Assembly (NCBI RefSeq): GCF_000379185.1
Contig: NZ_KB900703.1
Coordinates: forward strand, 1 to 64,000
Direction: 5' to 3'
Source: Capnocytophaga cynodegmi DSM 19736
GTDB taxonomy: Bacteria; Bacteroidota; Bacteroidia; Flavobacteriales; Flavobacteriaceae
DNA: 64,000 nucleotides
Below the pieces are notes generated by a model. It searched no databases, had not been told where the DNA came from, and saw only the letters and a list, made by a program, of their open reading frames with translations. Each line of letters begins with the position of its first letter. The stretch's first letter is position 1. Positions 17,813-26,067 of the stretch are shown piece after piece. The translations under genes were made by a program, and so were the position numbers.

Positions 17813-19244
17813 TTTTTAATATTTTTTGCTTCAATTTTTGAATTTGTTTGTCAGATAGACTACAACTTCTTAGATAAGGAATAATGCCTCCTTCTTTTTC
17901 AATAATTTCTAAAAAAGCGTCTATTTTATTTTTGTTAGTATCAACTTCTGTTGCCAGATAGTCCGTATAAATGGTTTCTTTATCAGCTTCCGAAAGCAAG
18001 TGCAAGAGAGACACAAAAGCTCCTGTTCTGTCTTTTCCTGCAAAACAATGAATCGCTACAGACTGATTTTCAGCTAAAATAGCTTCAATTGCCTTTTTTA
18101 TAGAGGACTTACCTTCTACCGCAAAAAAACGATAAGCGATTTGAATATCTGTTCCGTAATGGAAATTTTCTTTAAAATAATCTGTTTGTTTCCAAGGGTC
18201 AAAAGGAGTCCAACAATAATTGATTTTTTTTAATGAATTTTCGTTGTAACGCAGATTTTCATCTAATAATTCTCGGTCGGCACGTAAATCGATAACAGTT
18301 TTGATGTTTTTTTCTTTCAATAATTCATCAAAGAAAGATTGTTTTTGGAATAGCGTTAAAGTAGCCGTTCTGTAAATGATTCCTTCTTTTATTCGATTGT
18401 TATACAGGCTAATATCTCTGAAATTCCATAGATAATCGCGTTTGTAAATAGCTTCTAAAAAACTTTTAATTTCATTTATTTCTTGCTCAGAATGAATATT
18501 CAATCTTTCAAGAGCGGCATAGAAAAAATCTAGTAAGAATCGTTTTTTATCATTAGCTTTTTCAAGATTGGTTGTGGCGTTTAGTTTTTCTAAAAATTTT
18601 TCACCAGTCATTAGTATCGAAAAATGTTTCGGTAAATAATGTTGTTTGGTGTTTCCTAACGACAAATAATTGAGCTGAACAGCCATTTGTAAAGCTATAT
18701 TATAGTGAAAATAAAAGCGATACGAATCGCTTCGGCTGTGTAAATTAGAAGTTGTTTCAAATTCGTACAGAAAATTATCAGTAAGGTTTTTGCCCTTTGT
18801 GATGATGTCTTTTTGGGGTAAAATTGCCTGTTTTTCATCAGATATTTTTTTCAGGTGATTTTTTACATCTTCTTGTAAATCAGGCAAAACATAAATAAGA
18901 CTATAGTTTATGTCTGTTATTTCTGAACCTAAAAAATTTTTATCAATTTCAGAAAGATTTTTGTACCAAACGATTTCAGCCCTTGGACAATCTTCAAAAT
19001 AGATTACAATTCTGTTTCGTAAGTTATTTTGTAAAATTTTCAATGCAGAAGGAAAGATTTCCTTCATTTTTTTACCAAGAATTTCTGGATTAAATAATTT
19101 TTCATCAATCCAAATCGAATAATCTACATCTGATTTTACCGTTGCTTCCTTTCTAGCAAAAGAACCAATGAGTAGGGCTGTTTTTATCCCCTCAATCTCT
19201 TTAAATGAAGAATTTATTTTTTTGATAATTTCTAATTGTTTCAT
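17805..19244 (-). CDS. nucleotidyltransferase fused to a tyrosine-phosphatase-like domain
   Basis: A 479-residue two-domain protein. Residues 1-100 are a polymerase-beta-type nucleotidyltransferase with GSFAR (27-31) and SDVDYS giving D39 and D41. Residues about 110-280 are helical, like the C-terminal part of small NTases, without a canonical HEPN RNase motif. Residues about 285-479 are a Y_phosphatase3-like domain: YRTATLT, TVIDLRADREL, and the loop HCFAGKDRTG with C400 and R406. Both active sites look intact. The fusion is unusual. It sits between the glycosyltransferase-like and carbamoyltransferase genes; its substrate may be a nucleotide-linked intermediate, which is speculation. Confidence 0.82.
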   Translation of the reverse strand: MKQLEIIKKINSSFKEIEGIKTALLIGSFARKEATVKSDVDYSIWIDEKLFNPEILGKKMKEIFPSALKILQNNLRNRIVIYFEDCPRAEIVWYKNLSEIDKNFLGSEITDINYSLIYVLPDLQEDVKNHLKKISDEKQAILPQKDIITKGKNLTDNFLYEFETTSNLHSRSDSYRFYFHYNIALQMAVQLNYLSLGNTKQHYLPKHFSILMTGEKFLEKLNATTNLEKANDKKRFLLDFFYAALERLNIHSEQEINEIKSFLEAIYKRDYLWNFRDISLYNNRIKEGIIYRTATLTLFQKQSFFDELLKEKNIKTVIDLRADRELLDENLRYNENSLKKINYCWTPFDPWKQTDYFKENFHYGTDIQIAYRFFAVEGKSSIKKAIEAILAENQSVAIHCFAGKDRTGAFVSLLHLLSEADKETIYTDYLATEVDTNKNKIDAFLEIIEKEGGIIPYLRSCSLSDKQIQKLKQKILKNE

Positions 19245-19306
19245 TTTTTATGCTTTATAAAAATTGTAGATGCTTTCTATTATTAAAGCTAAAATTAGAT
19301 GTTTTT

Positions 19307-19986
19307 TCAATGAAATCTTTCCCTATATTTACTATTTTGTTTTAACATTTCAAAATTCTTCAAATGTAAAAAATAAGTATTATCTGTTACTTGATTAAAA
19401 TCACTTTCGTCCCAAATGTTTATTACCAAATCATTTAGCCAAAAATGCGGTAAAGAGCAAATATTTTCAGGTAAAACAGATTTCCATAACAATTCGTCAT
19501 TAGGTTCAGAAACAACCGATTGAAAACTTCGCTCCATCTGAGGAATATAATCTTCATTCAAATAATAAACCGCACAATTCACAACAGCCCAATAATTTTC
19601 AATGAAGGTAAATTTAGGCACGTTAGAATCAAAACATTTGTTATAGAAAAAGTCATCAATTGACTTCACAGAATATGTATCCCAATCTATCCACACAACA
19701 TCTTTGAATTCTTTTACAGCGTTTAGCATAATCCAATGTTTCATTTTATGAGCAGAGTCATAAATAATATCTTTTGGGGCATCATCACTTTATGAACATA
19801 TAACCCTTTATTTTGCAGTATTTTAGCCATCTCTATTGAGTCTGCATAACAAATTAACTTGTCTTTATACCAAGTATTTATTTCTAAGGATTGTTCTATC
19901 TCAGGCACTATAGTCGGATAGTTTGTCTTACCGTTTCTTGTATAAAAATATAACCCCGAAACGAAAGTTATTTCTTTTTGTATCAT
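19307..19986 (-). pseudogene. GT-A-like glycosyltransferase split by a frameshift
   Basis: Two frames, 19741-19986 (81 residues) and 19307-19744 (145 residues), overlap by an ATGA. Reading upstream from the second frame gives codons DIIYDSAHK, which continue the first frame's KVMMPQK naturally. The break lies at CCCCAAAAG (minus strand, 19779-19771); one extra A would restore a protein of about 227 residues. The restored protein has a DWD motif in VVWIDWDTYSV, as expected for a metal-binding GT-A glycosyltransferase. The start overlaps the radical SAM gene by four bases. It could be a sequencing error, a mutation or a slippage switch. Confidence 0.7.
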
Positions 19987-21008
19987 ATTTTTCTCATATT
20001 ACAAGTTCTGCACAAATCAATTTTTTTGTAATTTTTCACAAGGTTTTGATAAATATCGCTTTGCAATACCTCTTGGATACTTGTGTTTTGAATGTTTCCG
20101 AAATTTCCTAATGTTTGCCGTTTTTCATCAGGGGCACAGCAAGGGGAAATATTGCCCGTTGCAGAAATCCAAAGTTCTTTTTCCAAAAACGGACAATCAT
20201 AACTCTCTGGAATTTCGATGTTTTCGTTCTCTTGCAAAGGAACGATATTCTCTAATATTATCTTTTCTCCGTTGGCTTTGCGGTATTTTTCTTGTGCTTG
20301 GTGTGCTTGTTCTACATATTCGTTCCATTTTGATATGCTTTCAGGTGTAGCCTTCATTGACAGATGTTTTATTTCGTCAAAATGTGTCCAAAGTTGATGT
20401 CCCTTAACTCTATCCACTCCAAGCTCTGCGGCTAATTTTACAATGTCAGCCAATTCGTGCATATTGTTCTGCATAAATGTCAGCTGAAATGTAACACGAC
20501 AATAATAGCCCGTTTCAGCAAAATGTTCGTCTCTAATACGGATAAACTCTTTAACGTTTTCAACGGCTTGATTGAAATCAATTTTGAGCATTACTTTTTG
20601 TGAGGTTTCTGCCGTTGCACCATTCCAACTTATTTTTACATCGGTAGTAATAGGAACGATGAGTTTTGCCCATTCAGTAACATTTTTTTCGGTTGTTCGC
20701 GGAAATGTGCCGTTGGTTGTTAGGTTCATTTTTATATCATATTTGTAACACAAGGCTACAAAATCAGCGAAATACTTGTATATCAGAGGCTCACCCATTG
20801 TGGAAGGAATCATTTCGGTTACGCCTATTTTTTTGGCTTGTTCAAAAATGGGTTCTAACCACTCTTTGGGCATTCTTCGGTGTTTTCCGTTGAGTTTTTC
20901 TTTGATATAAGTTGAAAATGGGCTATGTTCTTCACACATAGTGCAACTTAAATTGCAATCTTCTGGGTTTGTGTCAAGCGTAACACGCCAAAGTTTATAT
21001 GCTTTCAT
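19983..21008 (-). CDS. radical SAM protein with SPASM-like domain
   Basis: A 341-residue enzyme with the radical SAM triad C18, C22, C25 (CNLSCTMC). The C-terminal segment has more cysteines (YDCPFLE, ISPCCAP, LCRTC), matching a SPASM or twitch auxiliary-cluster domain. Members modify ribosomal peptides or oxidise sugars; BtrN in aminoglycoside biosynthesis is an example of the second kind. The start overlaps the GT4 gene by 14 bases and the stop overlaps the next gene by four. With a carbamoyltransferase and glycosyltransferases nearby, a sugar substrate seems likelier, though no substrate is visible. Confidence 0.88.
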   Translation of the reverse strand: MKAYKLWRVTLDTNPEDCNLSCTMCEEHSPFSTYIKEKLNGKHRRMPKEWLEPIFEQAKKIGVTEMIPSTMGEPLIYKYFADFVALCYKYDIKMNLTTNGTFPRTTEKNVTEWAKLIVPITTDVKISWNGATAETSQKVMLKIDFNQAVENVKEFIRIRDEHFAETGYYCRVTFQLTFMQNNMHELADIVKLAAELGVDRVKGHQLWTHFDEIKHLSMKATPESISKWNEYVEQAHQAQEKYRKANGEKIILENIVPLQENENIEIPESYDCPFLEKELWISATGNISPCCAPDEKRQTLGNFGNIQNTSIQEVLQSDIYQNLVKNYKKIDLCRTCNMRKI

Positions 21009-22284
21009 CTGAAATAAATTTGCTGTAGATTTGTTCTAATTCTCTACAATGGTTTTGAATATCAGGAACACTTCCATCAAGTGAAAACAAATAGCCTTTT
21101 TTTCCCAATCGTTGCATTTTTTCAGGATTTGCCACTGCGTATTTTAATTGCTCTGCTAATGAGCTGACATCGCGATGTTTGAACAGAAGTCCGTTTACGT
21201 TGTGTTGGACGTATTCTCTCATACCGCCAAAATCAGCCGTAATTACAGGCACTTTACACGCCTGTGCTTCGTGAATAACAAGTGGAGAATTTTCACCCCA
21301 AATGCTTGGAACTACGATACAATCAACATTAGCAAAAACCAGATTTGTCAAATCTTGATTCATATATTCCCCTAAAAATTCTATTTTATTTTTTGAAGTA
21401 GAAGCCAATTCTTTCAGAGCATTGGTACTTTGTCCGTTAGGTCTGCCGAAAATCTTTAATGTGGCTTCTGTTTCAAGTTGTTTAAAGGCTTCAATTAACA
21501 GATTTACACCTTTTGCAGGAATATGCGTTCCAATGTAACCAAAAGTATAATTGATTTTTTCTTTTGATTTTGCTGTAGGCAAAAGGTATCCCGTTGGAAA
21601 TCCGTAATCTAAATAAATTATTTTATGACTTGGAACTTCAAAATCATTGATGAATCTATCTCTCAGATAATGAGCAGGAGCTATGAACAAATCAACCTTG
21701 TCAATGATGGCTTTTGTTTCTTCCATTCGCTGATGTACCCAATGAGTCCAATTCTCTATATCCAAATTTTCGTTATCTTCTTTTCCACTGAAATAAACAC
21801 GGTAACAGTTTGTTGCACATTTTGTGTCATCCTGTTTTTCACAAACTTGAAAATTATTGACCCTACCAATACTTCGTGTTAAAAATTGCCCACGCGGACA
21901 CATCAGCCAAAAATCGTGAAGTGTGTATACAATGGGAATTTGAACTTTATTCAATTCGTCAATCAAACCTGTAGAAAGATGATTTACGTGACCTACATGA
22001 GCAATATCAGGATTGAGTTCTTTGACAAGTTCAGCAAATTTATCATCCATTTGCTTATGGCGATAACCATCTTTGCCCTGCGGGTTATTTATTAAATAAA
22101 GCGTTAGGTTTTCGTTTATCTTTTGCTCACGAATACTGAAACAAGGAGCATATAAATTTTCCCCTCGTGTAAAAACGGAAACCTTATGATGTTTAGAAAG
22201 TTCATTACAAATAGATTGACTATACACCTCTGAACCAGCATTATAATTTGGCGGATAGCCGTGAATGATTTTAAGAATATGCAT
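20995..22284 (-). CDS. family 4 glycosyltransferase
   Basis: A 429-residue GT-B enzyme. The N-terminal half begins with KIIHGYPPNYNAGSEVYS, a typical GT4 acceptor-domain start, and the C-terminal half has YIGTHIPAKGVNLLIEAF and the donor-binding IHEAQACKVPVI segment. It should transfer a sugar from a nucleotide donor to an unknown acceptor. It is the first gene of the minus-strand operon running to 15443, overlapping the radical SAM gene by 14 bases. I found no TAnnTTTG promoter in the 237 bases upstream. Confidence 0.9.
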   Translation of the reverse strand: MHILKIIHGYPPNYNAGSEVYSQSICNELSKHHKVSVFTRGENLYAPCFSIREQKINENLTLYLINNPQGKDGYRHKQMDDKFAELVKELNPDIAHVGHVNHLSTGLIDELNKVQIPIVYTLHDFWLMCPRGQFLTRSIGRVNNFQVCEKQDDTKCATNCYRVYFSGKEDNENLDIENWTHWVHQRMEETKAIIDKVDLFIAPAHYLRDRFINDFEVPSHKIIYLDYGFPTGYLLPTAKSKEKINYTFGYIGTHIPAKGVNLLIEAFKQLETEATLKIFGRPNGQSTNALKELASTSKNKIEFLGEYMNQDLTNLVFANVDCIVVPSIWGENSPLVIHEAQACKVPVITADFGGMREYVQHNVNGLLFKHRDVSSLAEQLKYAVANPEKMQRLGKKGYLFSLDGSVPDIQNHCRELEQIYSKFISDESI

Positions 22285-22521
22285 AATTATTTTTTGGTAG
22301 ATTAATAAATTAAATTATTTTTTAGCATCTGCAACATCTAAAAGAACTTTTACTTGTAATCAAAAAGAGTCCAAGTACCACACAACAAACTAAAAGAAAG
22401 TAAATTCTATATACATTGAAATTTTACACTCTTCAATTAAAAATTATGTTTACAGATATAGCACTATTTGGTGTACTAATGCTTTTGTAAGAATATAGTT
22501 TTTTCTTAATATTCACAAATA

Positions 22522-24393
22522 TTACCTCCCCATATACACCAACAAAATGCTGATATCTGCGGGGGAAACGCCGCTGATACGTGAGGCTTGCGAAAGGGTT
22601 GTCGGACGGATTTTTTTCAGTTTTTCACGACTTTCAAACGAAATAGATGTCAGTTTATCGTAATTGAAGTTTTCAGGTATGCGAATGTCTTCCAAGCGGT
22701 TAAGTTTGTCGGCGTTGTTCTTTTCTTTTTCAATGTACCCTGCGTATTTTACCTCAATTTCCGTTTGTTCAATGATTTCTTTATCAATTTCATTAGCTTC
22801 TACGAATGATTTTACGCCCTCCAATTGTTGCAAATCGGCAATGGTAATGTTCGGACGCGAAAGTACTTTGAACATCTTGTCGCCTTGTTTCATTGGAGAC
22901 GAGTCGTATTTTTCCAAAATCGGGTTCGCTTCTTCAGGTTTGATACTCGTTTCCTTAAAAAACTCCACAAAAGCATTGGTTTTTGCTTGTTTTCTTTCCA
23001 AAACGTCCATTCGTTTTTGCGATGCCAATCCTAATGAAAAACCAAGAGGCGTAAGTCGTGCATCGGCGTTATCTTGTCGCAAAAGAGTACGATATTCTGC
23101 TCGTGAGGTGAACATTCGATAAGGTTCTTCCGTTCCTTTGGTAATCAAATCATCAATCAAAACACCGATGTAAGCCTCATTTCGTTTCAGAATGAAAGGT
23201 TCTTGTTCACGAATTTTCTGTACAGCGTTTATTCCTGCCATAATTCCTTGTGCGGCAGCCTCTTCATAGCCCGTTGTTCCGTTGATTTGTCCTGCAAAAT
23301 ACAGATTTTCAACAAGTTTTGTCTCCAACGTATGTTTGAGTTGCGTTGGTGGAAAATAATCGTACTCAATGGCATACCCTGGTCGGAAGAATTTCACATT
23401 CTCAAAGCCTTCCACCTTACGAAGTGCCTCAAACTGAACCTCTTCTGGAAGCGATGTCGAAAATCCGTTTACGTAGACTTCCACCGTGTTCCAACCTTCG
23501 GGTTCTACGAAAATCTGATGGCGGTCTTTGTCGGCAAATCGGTTGATTTTATCCTCAATTGATGGGCAATAACGCGGTCCAACGCCTTGGATTGCCCCAT
23601 TGAACATCGGTGAGCGGTCAAATCCTGTGCGGAGCAAGTCGTGTACTTCCTCGCTGGTGTAGGTCATATAACAATCCTTCTGAATTTGAAGCGGTTGTGT
23701 TTCTTCCGAAAAGGAAAATTTCTCAGGATTTTCATCGCCGGGTTGGGGAATCATTTTGGAATAATCAAGCGAACGACTGTCCACACGCGGTGGCGTTCCT
23801 GTTTTCATTCTTCCTGATTCAAATCCGTGAGAAACAAGGCATTCGGTAATCCCTTTGGAAGCCTTTTCACCGGCTCTTCCGCCTCCTAACTGCTTCATTC
23901 CTATATGAATAACTCCATTTAAGAAAGTTCCATTAGTCAGAATCACAGTTTGGGAATAAATAGGAATTCCCAAAGAGGTTTTTACGCCTTTTACCTGATG
24001 ATTTTCGATAATGAGGTCGGAAACCATATCTTGATAGAAGTCGAGATTGGGCAATCTTTCGAGTTGCAGACGCCATTCTTCGGCAAATCGCATTCGGTCA
24101 GACTGAGCTCGAGGACTCCACATCGCAGGACCTTTCGATTGGTTGAGCATTTTGAACTGAATGGCAGTTTTGTCGGTGATGATACCTGTATATCCACCCA
24201 AAGCGTCAATCTCACGAACGATTTGCCCCTTGGCGATGCCCCCCACCGCTGGGTTGCACGACATCTGTGCTATATTTTGCAATTGCATTGTGATGAGCAA
24301 GGTTTTCGCTCCCATATTGGCAGCAGCAGCGGCAGCTTCGGCTCCTGCGTGTCCGCCACCCACTACGATAACGTCATATTTTTCTTGAAACAT
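22522..24393 (-). CDS. mnmG: tRNA uridine-5-carboxymethylaminomethyl modification enzyme
   Basis: A 623-residue FAD protein that works with MnmE to modify wobble uridine in tRNA. The dinucleotide-binding motif VGGGHAGAEAA is at the N-terminus, CNPAVGGIAKG follows at about 50-60, and the GidA C-terminal domain is complete. The ATG at 24393 (MFQEKYDV) is chosen because the 12 extra upstream codons are not family-like. Composition is GC-richer than the flanks. An SGNH hydrolase gene and ybeY follow upstream on the same strand. Confidence 0.96.
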   Translation of the reverse strand: MFQEKYDVIVVGGGHAGAEAAAAAANMGAKTLLITMQLQNIAQMSCNPAVGGIAKGQIVREIDALGGYTGIITDKTAIQFKMLNQSKGPAMWSPRAQSDRMRFAEEWRLQLERLPNLDFYQDMVSDLIIENHQVKGVKTSLGIPIYSQTVILTNGTFLNGVIHIGMKQLGGGRAGEKASKGITECLVSHGFESGRMKTGTPPRVDSRSLDYSKMIPQPGDENPEKFSFSEETQPLQIQKDCYMTYTSEEVHDLLRTGFDRSPMFNGAIQGVGPRYCPSIEDKINRFADKDRHQIFVEPEGWNTVEVYVNGFSTSLPEEVQFEALRKVEGFENVKFFRPGYAIEYDYFPPTQLKHTLETKLVENLYFAGQINGTTGYEEAAAQGIMAGINAVQKIREQEPFILKRNEAYIGVLIDDLITKGTEEPYRMFTSRAEYRTLLRQDNADARLTPLGFSLGLASQKRMDVLERKQAKTNAFVEFFKETSIKPEEANPILEKYDSSPMKQGDKMFKVLSRPNITIADLQQLEGVKSFVEANEIDKEIIEQTEIEVKYAGYIEKEKNNADKLNRLEDIRIPENFNYDKLTSISFESREKLKKIRPTTLSQASRISGVSPADISILLVYMGR

Positions 24394-24567
24394 ATTTCTA
24401 TTTGGCTTTGAGCAAAAGGCATTAGGCAATAGATACTTGTGATTTTTGAGTTTTTTTGCTTAATACTTTATGCATTTTAGTGATTTCGTTCTATTTTTTT
24501 TAGATTATTTGACTTATTTACACGTGTTTTTGATATATTATTACTATTTTTTTGGATTCTATGATGC

Positions 24568-24650
24568 TTTTTCAACTCACTTTTGGTTTTTTCAACTCAA
24601 CGGAGTGATTTTTATACTCAACGGAACTCTTTTTGGACTCACTCTTCGAT
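24568..24650. repeat. four imperfect 20-21-bp tandem units
   Basis: ACTCA occurs at 24575, 24595, 24616 and 24637, each preceded by a T run, with AACGGA following in the middle two copies. The spacing of 20-21 bases equals two helical turns, so the units face one side of the DNA. Confidence 0.55.
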
Positions 24651-24738
24651 TTTTTGAAGTTGACAGATTAATTTTTCAAACATTCTGACAGCTTTTTAAT
24701 TAAGATAAGGACACATTCTCTCTTTTTGTTAGTTTGAC

Positions 24739-24784
24739 AAAACGTCCGAAACGCTTCGACTATGCTCAGCGATACAGACGTTTT
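24739..24784. repeat. palindromic intergenic repeat, copy A
   Basis: AAAACGTC (24739-24746) and GACGTTTT (24777-24784) are perfect inverted arms. The centre holds CTTCGACTATGCTCA flanked by a second stem CGCT/AGCG. The core CTTCGACTnnGCTCA recurs at 41252-41266 in another hairpin, which suggests a dispersed REP-like family. Confidence 0.6.
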
Positions 24785-24923
24785 ATCAGTGTGAACTTAG
24801 TTAAAGACAATTCTTTTCAAAAAATTGTATTAATTACTTTACAAATGGTTGCAAAAATACAATAATTTGGAGAAAAAGAACTAAGCTCTAAAAATGTCAT
24901 TGATTCCTAACCACTTAACCTCT

Positions 24924-25574
24924 TTACAAATAAGGCAAAACGATTTTCTTCCACAGCAAATATCCTTCCGCCATTAGATGAAGTCCATCGTTGGTGTATT
25001 CAGGATTTAGTTTGTCAGTATTCGGTAGGATAAAGTGTGAATATAAATCCACATAAGTAACTTTGTATTTCTGACAAATTCGCTGAATTTCGGCATTAAG
25101 TTCGTGTATTTTTTCAGGCTGTTGATGATTTTCAAACATCTTAAAATCAGCATTTACGGGCAAAACACTTTGCAAATAAATTTTTGTTTTTGGAGAAACT
25201 TGTTGAATTTTCATCACAATTTTTTCAATGTTTTGTGAAGTGATTACTGTTGGAATTTTTCGGGCAATATCATTGACACCAATCAACAGAAATATTTTTT
25301 TGGGTTTTCCGTTTACGATATTGTCCAATCTTTCATAAGCTCCTTGCGAAATATCGCCACTAATTCCCCTATTTTTTATGTTTTTCTTTCCGAAAAGTTC
25401 CGCCCATTCGCATCCGTTAGTTATGCTATTGCCCAAGAAGACAATATCTTTCGATGTGATAGGAAATTTGTCGAAAAAATCGGCACGTTGGTAATAAAAA
25501 TGTGAATGTTTTTGCTCTTGTGAAAAAGCAGTAAATGAGAGCATTACGGCTAAAAAAATAATTACTTTTTTCAT
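24924..25574 (-). CDS. SGNH/GDSL-family hydrolase
   Basis: A 216-residue protein with a signal peptide ending near residue 18 (AFSQ), so it is periplasmic or secreted. The four SGNH blocks are present: LGNSITNG (Ser), NRGISGD (Gly), GVND (Asn) and NDGLH (Asp-His). Such enzymes remove acyl groups from lipids, glycans or other esters; here the substrate is unknown. It lies 30 bases downstream of ybeY on the same strand and may share its transcript. Confidence 0.88.
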   Translation of the reverse strand: MKKVIIFLAVMLSFTAFSQEQKHSHFYYQRADFFDKFPITSKDIVFLGNSITNGCEWAELFGKKNIKNRGISGDISQGAYERLDNIVNGKPKKIFLLIGVNDIARKIPTVITSQNIEKIVMKIQQVSPKTKIYLQSVLPVNADFKMFENHQQPEKIHELNAEIQRICQKYKVTYVDLYSHFILPNTDKLNPEYTNDGLHLMAEGYLLWKKIVLPYL

Positions 25575-25604
25575 TGTTATTCAGTTTAAATAGTTGAGTT
25601 TCCT

Positions 25605-26015
25605 TCAAAATAACTGCATTTTTTCCTCTTCTTTGCTTCGCATTTGGTTACTTTCAGCATCGGATTTGTCCTTATAGCCACACAGATGCAACACCCCGTG
25701 AGCCATCACTCGTAATAGTTCGGTTTGGAAATCAACATTGAAATCTTTTGCGTTATCTGCGACCCGTTCTACCGAAATGAAAATATCCCCCGAAATGGTT
25801 TGCTCTTCCGTATAATCAAACGTAATAATATCGGTAAGTGTATCGTGGTCAAGATATTGCACGTTGATTTGGTGCAAATAATTATCATCACAAAAGATGT
25901 AATTTAATTCACCCAATTCCTTTTCTTCGGAAGCGATAATTTTTTCAATCCACACTTGAAAAACAGTTTCTTGCTCAGGAAGCTCAAATTCAGTTTCGTA
26001 ATTAAATGTTATCAT
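25605..26015 (-). CDS. ybeY: endoribonuclease YbeY (16S rRNA maturation)
   Basis: A 136-residue metalloprotein of the UPF0054 family acting in 16S rRNA 3'-end processing and ribosome quality control. The start is taken at 26015 (MITFNYETEF), since the ten codons before it do not resemble the family. The zinc motif reads HGVLHLCGYKDKS: the first two histidines are kept, while the third, normally in GxDH, is replaced by a KDK sequence, which I believe is common in Bacteroidota. It sits near mnmG. Confidence 0.92.
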   Translation of the reverse strand: MITFNYETEFELPEQETVFQVWIEKIIASEEKELGELNYIFCDDNYLHQINVQYLDHDTLTDIITFDYTEEQTISGDIFISVERVADNAKDFNVDFQTELLRVMAHGVLHLCGYKDKSDAESNQMRSKEEEKMQLF

Positions 26016-26067
26016 AAAAAATATTTGATTTATGGAATGAAACACAAAAATACTTCATAATATTGAT

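Larger units (their letters stand above)
24394..24923. other. mnmG upstream region
   Basis: 530 bases without a credible gene. They hold a phased imperfect repeat (24568-24650) and a hairpin repeat (24739-24784) that recurs near 41.2 kb. The 72-codon frame at 24470-24688 is made of low-complexity F, Y and L and is not supported. Confidence 0.6.

Noticed and set aside
23950-24411. 153-codon plus-strand ORF opposite mnmG
   Set aside because: Antisense shadow of mnmG; no homology recognised.
24470-24688. 72-codon plus-strand ORF with heptad-like FFQLNG repeats
   Set aside because: The apparent protein repeat follows from the 21-bp DNA repeat and T runs; there is no ribosome binding site or family resemblance.
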